Source: Chloroflexota bacterium (GTDB lineage: Bacteria > Chloroflexota > Anaerolineae > Aggregatilineales > J027). Taken from it: a stretch of DNA of 34,798 nt. The DNA is taken from contig JAKEEQ010000035.1 of the NCBI GenBank assembly GCA_022616515.1, positions 1 to 34,798 on the forward strand. Reading direction: 5' to 3'. Positions within the stretch are counted from its first letter, which is position 1. Each line of letters begins with the position of its first letter. Under the pieces are notes generated by a model that was not told where the DNA came from, searched no databases, and saw only the letters and a list, made by a program, of their open reading frames with translations. The translations under genes were made by a program, and so were the position numbers. Positions 32,278 to 34,798 of this stretch are shown here, piece by piece.

Positions 32278-32838
32278 CTAATAATCTTGCAGATAATCGG
32301 CGTGGTGCTGTTCAAATTCTTCACGCAGCATACCGAGCATCAGTTCATCAAAGAAGGCACCCTGGGTAAAGACCATGCGGCGTAGACATCCTTCCTGCAC
32401 GAAACCCAGCTTTTCATGCAGTTTAATCGACGCCTCGTTGAAACTATAGACGCTCACCGTCACTTTCTGGTAGCGCAGCTCCATAAAGAAATAGCGGCAC
32501 AGCAGGATAATTGCTTCGCTGGCGTAGCCTTTGCGGCGGTGTCCCGGAAAGAGATGCAGGCCGTAGGTAAATGTTCCAGTTCTGGGGTCGGCCTGGCGGG
32601 ACACTATCGAGCCGACGACCTCGCGTGGATGATTGGCCTCAATCTGGAAACGATAATTGTGACCGTCGGGTTCCTTTAGCGATTCCCTTTCCACACCCCT
32701 GTAGTCCGAAAATCGCGAACTGGGGAAGGGCACCTGATACGAATGGCGTGCCCCATCAACGTCAAATTCAGCCTCGATGTGGGCTTGCCACATCTCCGGT
32801 TCAATCCCGGATAGACGAACAAGTTTTCCGACCCACAT
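32278..32838 (-). CDS. GNAT-family acetyltransferase (RimJ/RimL-like)
   Basis: This 186-residue protein has the GNAT fold. VGSIVSRQADPRTGTFTYGLHLFPGHRRKGYASEAIILLCRYFF includes the acetyl-CoA pyrophosphate loop (HRRKGYASEA), and SFNEASIKLHEKLGFVQEGCLRRM is the RimJ/RimL-type end. GAGGAGG lies just before ATG 32838. The upstream gene stops two bases earlier, so the two are co-transcribed. The substrate may be a protein N-terminus or a small amine. Confidence 0.9.
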   Translation of the reverse strand: MWVGKLVRLSGIEPEMWQAHIEAEFDVDGARHSYQVPFPSSRFSDYRGVERESLKEPDGHNYRFQIEANHPREVVGSIVSRQADPRTGTFTYGLHLFPGHRRKGYASEAIILLCRYFFMELRYQKVTVSVYSFNEASIKLHEKLGFVQEGCLRRMVFTQGAFFDELMLGMLREEFEQHHADYLQDY

Positions 32839-32840
32839 AA

Positions 32841-33365
32841 CTACTCCTCCTCTGGTAGAAACACGATACAGCCAATCTGCGAGGGATGATCTTGCACCTG
32901 TGCCGTTGAAGGGATGTTTCGCAATGTCCACAGCACATAAATATCGCCGACTGCCCCGGAAATCAAAATAGAGCTGACCACCACCAGCGGCATTGAACCG
33001 ATCACGACCGCCAACAGCCAGGGTATCAACCCGGTGACGACCCCCGGCAGCCATCCTGCGATACGGTACGGCTTGATGTTCATTGGTTCTTCGCAGTGCG
33101 CGTATGGCGAGAGAGCCTTCCAGAAGAAGCCGAATTTAATGTTGGACCAGGGTATCCCCCCGGCATAATGCCAGCCGACGGCATGTAAAAGTTCGTGTGC
33201 AACCGTCAGGAAAATGATGGCTGGAATCATCCACCAGACAAACAGCGTTCCACCCCCAACCAAAATGCCGCCCAGCACAATTGGCACAACAAGCAGCATG
33301 AGATTAAATAGCCATACCCACACCGGAATCTTCAATGGTGGGCGAGAAAGATCAAGTTCACGCAT
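32841..33365 (-). CDS. DUF3267-type membrane metallopeptidase
   Basis: This 174-residue integral membrane protein has about four hydrophobic segments (about 14-35, 40-56, 103-125 and 128-148). HELLHAVGWHYAGG contains the zinc-binding H57-E58-x-x-H61 motif inside the second helix. This fits DUF3267, putative intramembrane-associated zinc peptidases of unknown target. A distant third ligand is not obvious. AGGGAAA precedes ATG 33365. It is the first gene of a two-gene unit with the acetyltransferase. Confidence 0.85.
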   Translation of the reverse strand: MRELDLSRPPLKIPVWVWLFNLMLLVVPIVLGGILVGGGTLFVWWMIPAIIFLTVAHELLHAVGWHYAGGIPWSNIKFGFFWKALSPYAHCEEPMNIKPYRIAGWLPGVVTGLIPWLLAVVIGSMPLVVVSSILISGAVGDIYVLWTLRNIPSTAQVQDHPSQIGCIVFLPEEE

Positions 33366-33429
33366 ACGATTTCCCTGTCATTCTGAGCAACTGTTAATTA
33401 TTATACGGCGAAACGAATCAGGAGGTCGA

Positions 33430-33948
33430 ATGGGCGCAAAGGAGCAAGGGGCCACCGCCGGGCGCTGGCAGGTGATTCCACGTACACTATCATTTGTAAC
33501 GCACGGGGATTACATCCTTTTGATGCATCGCGGCATCCACAAACGCATTTTCCCCGGTCACTACAACGGCCTCGGCGGTCATATTGAGCGCGGCGAAGAC
33601 CCTCGCAAAAGTGCTATTCGTGAAATCAGGGAAGAATCCGGGCTGGATGTCGTGAATGTCCGCTACTGTGGCACAACCCACATTGATGCTGGAACCAACA
33701 CAGGTATTATGTTGTTTATTTTTACGGCGCAAGCAACGACACGAGATGTTATCGAAAACGACGAGGGGACGCTGGAGTGGCTGCATCTTCCATCCCTGCT
33801 TGAGGAATTCGCCAGTGGTACACAGCGACCATTTGTGGAGGACCTGCCAATCCTGCTGCCTCTCATCTTTGGCGGCGGAACGTTGCCATTTTTTGCCCAC
33901 GTCAGTTATGATGAGCGTGATCAAATCGTTTTCAATTTGACCACATGA
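33430..33948 (+). CDS. Nudix hydrolase
   Basis: This 172-residue protein carries a complete Nudix box: G50-HIERG-E56, then R64-E65-I-R-E68-E69-S-G-L. It would hydrolyse a nucleoside diphosphate linked to another moiety, with Mg2+ at the Glu cluster. The opening WQVIPRTLSFVTHGDYILLMHRG and NGLGGHIE resemble MutT-like 8-oxo-dGTP diphosphatases, but the substrate is not set. GGAGG lies five bases before ATG 33430. The zinc-ribbon gene follows after 11 bases and may share the transcript. Confidence 0.93.
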   Translation: MGAKEQGATAGRWQVIPRTLSFVTHGDYILLMHRGIHKRIFPGHYNGLGGHIERGEDPRKSAIREIREESGLDVVNVRYCGTTHIDAGTNTGIMLFIFTAQATTRDVIENDEGTLEWLHLPSLLEEFASGTQRPFVEDLPILLPLIFGGGTLPFFAHVSYDERDQIVFNLTT

Positions 33949-33959
33949 AGGATAATTTC

Positions 33960-34166
33960 ATGACAACCGAGGCCAAATGTCCGCTGTGCAGCAATACCAG
34001 CTTTGAAAATATCCACATCAACAGTGCCTCAACCGGCTTAAGCTGGATGAACCGGAATTATTCACGGTCCTACCCCGTCGAAGCCTATCGTTGTCTGAAC
34101 TGCGGCTTCATCCTGCACATTGCCGAACACGAGGATATACCCAATCCACCGAAATTCAGACAATAA
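33960..34166 (+). CDS. Small zinc-ribbon protein
   Basis: This 68-residue protein has two CxxC pairs, CPLC and CLNC, about 35 residues apart, which fits one zinc ribbon. The rest is polar. AAGGA about eight bases before ATG 33960 supports this start over ATG 33945, which overlaps the Nudix stop. Such small ribbons are often nucleic-acid or protein binders; the target is unknown. Confidence 0.75.
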   Translation: MTTEAKCPLCSNTSFENIHINSASTGLSWMNRNYSRSYPVEAYRCLNCGFILHIAEHEDIPNPPKFRQ

Positions 34167-34179
34167 TTGAGATTCGTCT

Positions 34180-34455
34180 TTAACTATAGTCGTCTACCCG
34201 TGCTTCGGTGTAGAACCAATCCACCTTGACCTTGGCCCCCTGATCTTCAAAGGCAGCCTTTTCCACCAAAACGACTTTGACTTCAAGGTTGGGGAGGACA
34301 TAGGTCGTATGCCACTCGTCGTCACCCACCGACACCCGCCATAACCGCAGATCTGCATTATCGTCTAAACGGCGGACTTCCTTGCGGGCCTTTTTGTATG
34401 ACATTCCGGCCAGTTTTTCAGCAAGTTTCTGCCGGTCCTGTGCGGTCATTCCCAT
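34180..34455 (-). CDS. Small conserved-looking protein of unknown function
   Basis: This 91-residue protein has a helical, basic start (AQDRQKLAEKLAGMSYKKARKEVRRLD) and a beta-rich end (LRLWRVSVGDDEWHTTYVLP, LEVKVVLVEK, KVKVDWFYTEARV). No family was recognised. GGAG about 11 bases before ATG 34455 supports this start; ATG 34494 would overlap the predicted xseA promoter. It is divergent from xseA. Confidence 0.65.
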   Translation of the reverse strand: MGMTAQDRQKLAEKLAGMSYKKARKEVRRLDDNADLRLWRVSVGDDEWHTTYVLPNLEVKVVLVEKAAFEDQGAKVKVDWFYTEARVDDYS

Positions 34456-34460
34456 GTTTG

Positions 34461-34490
34461 TTGACGCTCCATTAGGTTTGTGGATAGAAT
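34461..34490 (+). promoter_or_regulatory. Candidate sigma-70 promoter for xseA
   Basis: TTGACG (34461-34466) and TAGAAT (34485-34490) are separated by 18 bases, about 37 bases before ATG 34527. Confidence 0.5.
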
Positions 34491-34526
34491 ACATTTACAC
34501 AACTAAAGTAATCTGGATTCATTAAA

Positions 34527-34798
34527 ATGCTGCCACTACCACTTTTCGAAGATCAATCTTCCGAGACCAATCCATTCTCAATTACTGATGTGACCAACTA
34601 TATCCGCAAACTCCTCGACGGCGATGCCAGCCTAAATGATGTCTGGGTTGAGGGCGAGGTGTCAAACTTATCCCGTCCGTCATCGGGTCACCTGTATTTC
34701 ACACTGAAAGATACCGAAGCACAACTCCGGTGTGTGATATGGCGCAGTGAAGCCGAAAATATTGGCTTCGACCTGGCCGACCACGATCAAATTCTAGC
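34527..34798 (+). CDS. xseA: Exodeoxyribonuclease VII large subunit, 5' part (3' end outside window)
   Basis: The first 90 codons are visible and run off the right edge. FSITDVTNYIRKLLDGDASL and then VWVEGEVSNLSRPSSGHLYF are the start of the XseA OB-fold, followed by TLKDTEAQLRCVIWR. XseA with XseB degrades single-stranded DNA from both ends in the cytosol and acts in repair. The catalytic domain lies beyond the window. ATG 34527 begins at the usual distance before the OB-fold; no strong ribosome site is visible. Confidence 0.93.
   Translation, partial: MLPLPLFEDQSSETNPFSITDVTNYIRKLLDGDASLNDVWVEGEVSNLSRPSSGHLYFTLKDTEAQLRCVIWRSEAENIGFDLADHDQIL

Overview
The window reads as a piece of an environmental bacterial chromosome, most probably Chloroflexota (Anaerolineae-like). 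This rests on gene content only: Thr/Pro-rich linkers in a secreted beta-helix protein, a membrane-anchored Cas4-like protein beside a translin homologue, a F420-type PPOX flavoprotein, a DUF35-type OB-fold protein and moderate GC. No rRNA, tRNA, CRISPR array or insertion sequence was recognised. Both ends cut genes: a probable GH31 glucosidase C-terminus on the left and xseA on the right.

Layout. (1) 1-6562: glucosidase tail, KaiB-like protein, PAS histidine-kinase-like protein whose phospho-acceptor His is Asn, then glgA with a membrane protein, an NTF2-like protein and a secreted glycoside-hydrolase-like protein, then an aldo/keto reductase and its terminator. (2) 6586-12355: an extremely acidic secreted DUF5666-like protein, an alpha/beta hydrolase, a TPR protein, a BBE-type flavin oxidase, and a DUF6069 plus F420/PPOX pair. 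(3) 12363-19445: an ArsR-like regulator with a TTG start, a 1196-residue secreted beta-helix protein made of two homologous halves, and an ArsR-SulP transporter unit. A cyclic-di-AMP (ydaO-type) riboswitch and a terminator-like hairpin lie between the regulator and the transporter. (4) 19443-22000: glutamate dehydrogenase, a lipoprotein, and a split DUF35 pair whose zinc ribbon has lost its cysteines. (5) 22200-27300: a pentapeptide-repeat protein with a possible frameshift at its N-terminus, a nucleotidyltransferase, a protein made only of EF-Tu domains II and III preceded by the remnant of a second copy, and a minus-strand run of Tat phosphoesterase, translin, a small membrane CxR protein and a Cas4-like membrane protein. 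(6) 27400-34798: three large uncharacterised proteins, a GNAT-DUF3267 pair, a Nudix-zinc ribbon pair, a small unknown gene, and xseA.

The most unusual parts are the translin/split-Cas4 operon, in which the Cas4-like active site looks damaged, the GTPase-less EF-Tu-like protein with a decayed tandem copy, the c-di-AMP riboswitch inside an ArsR-SulP operon, and the His-less kinase beside a KaiB homologue. All functions are inferred by reading motifs; no database search was run.
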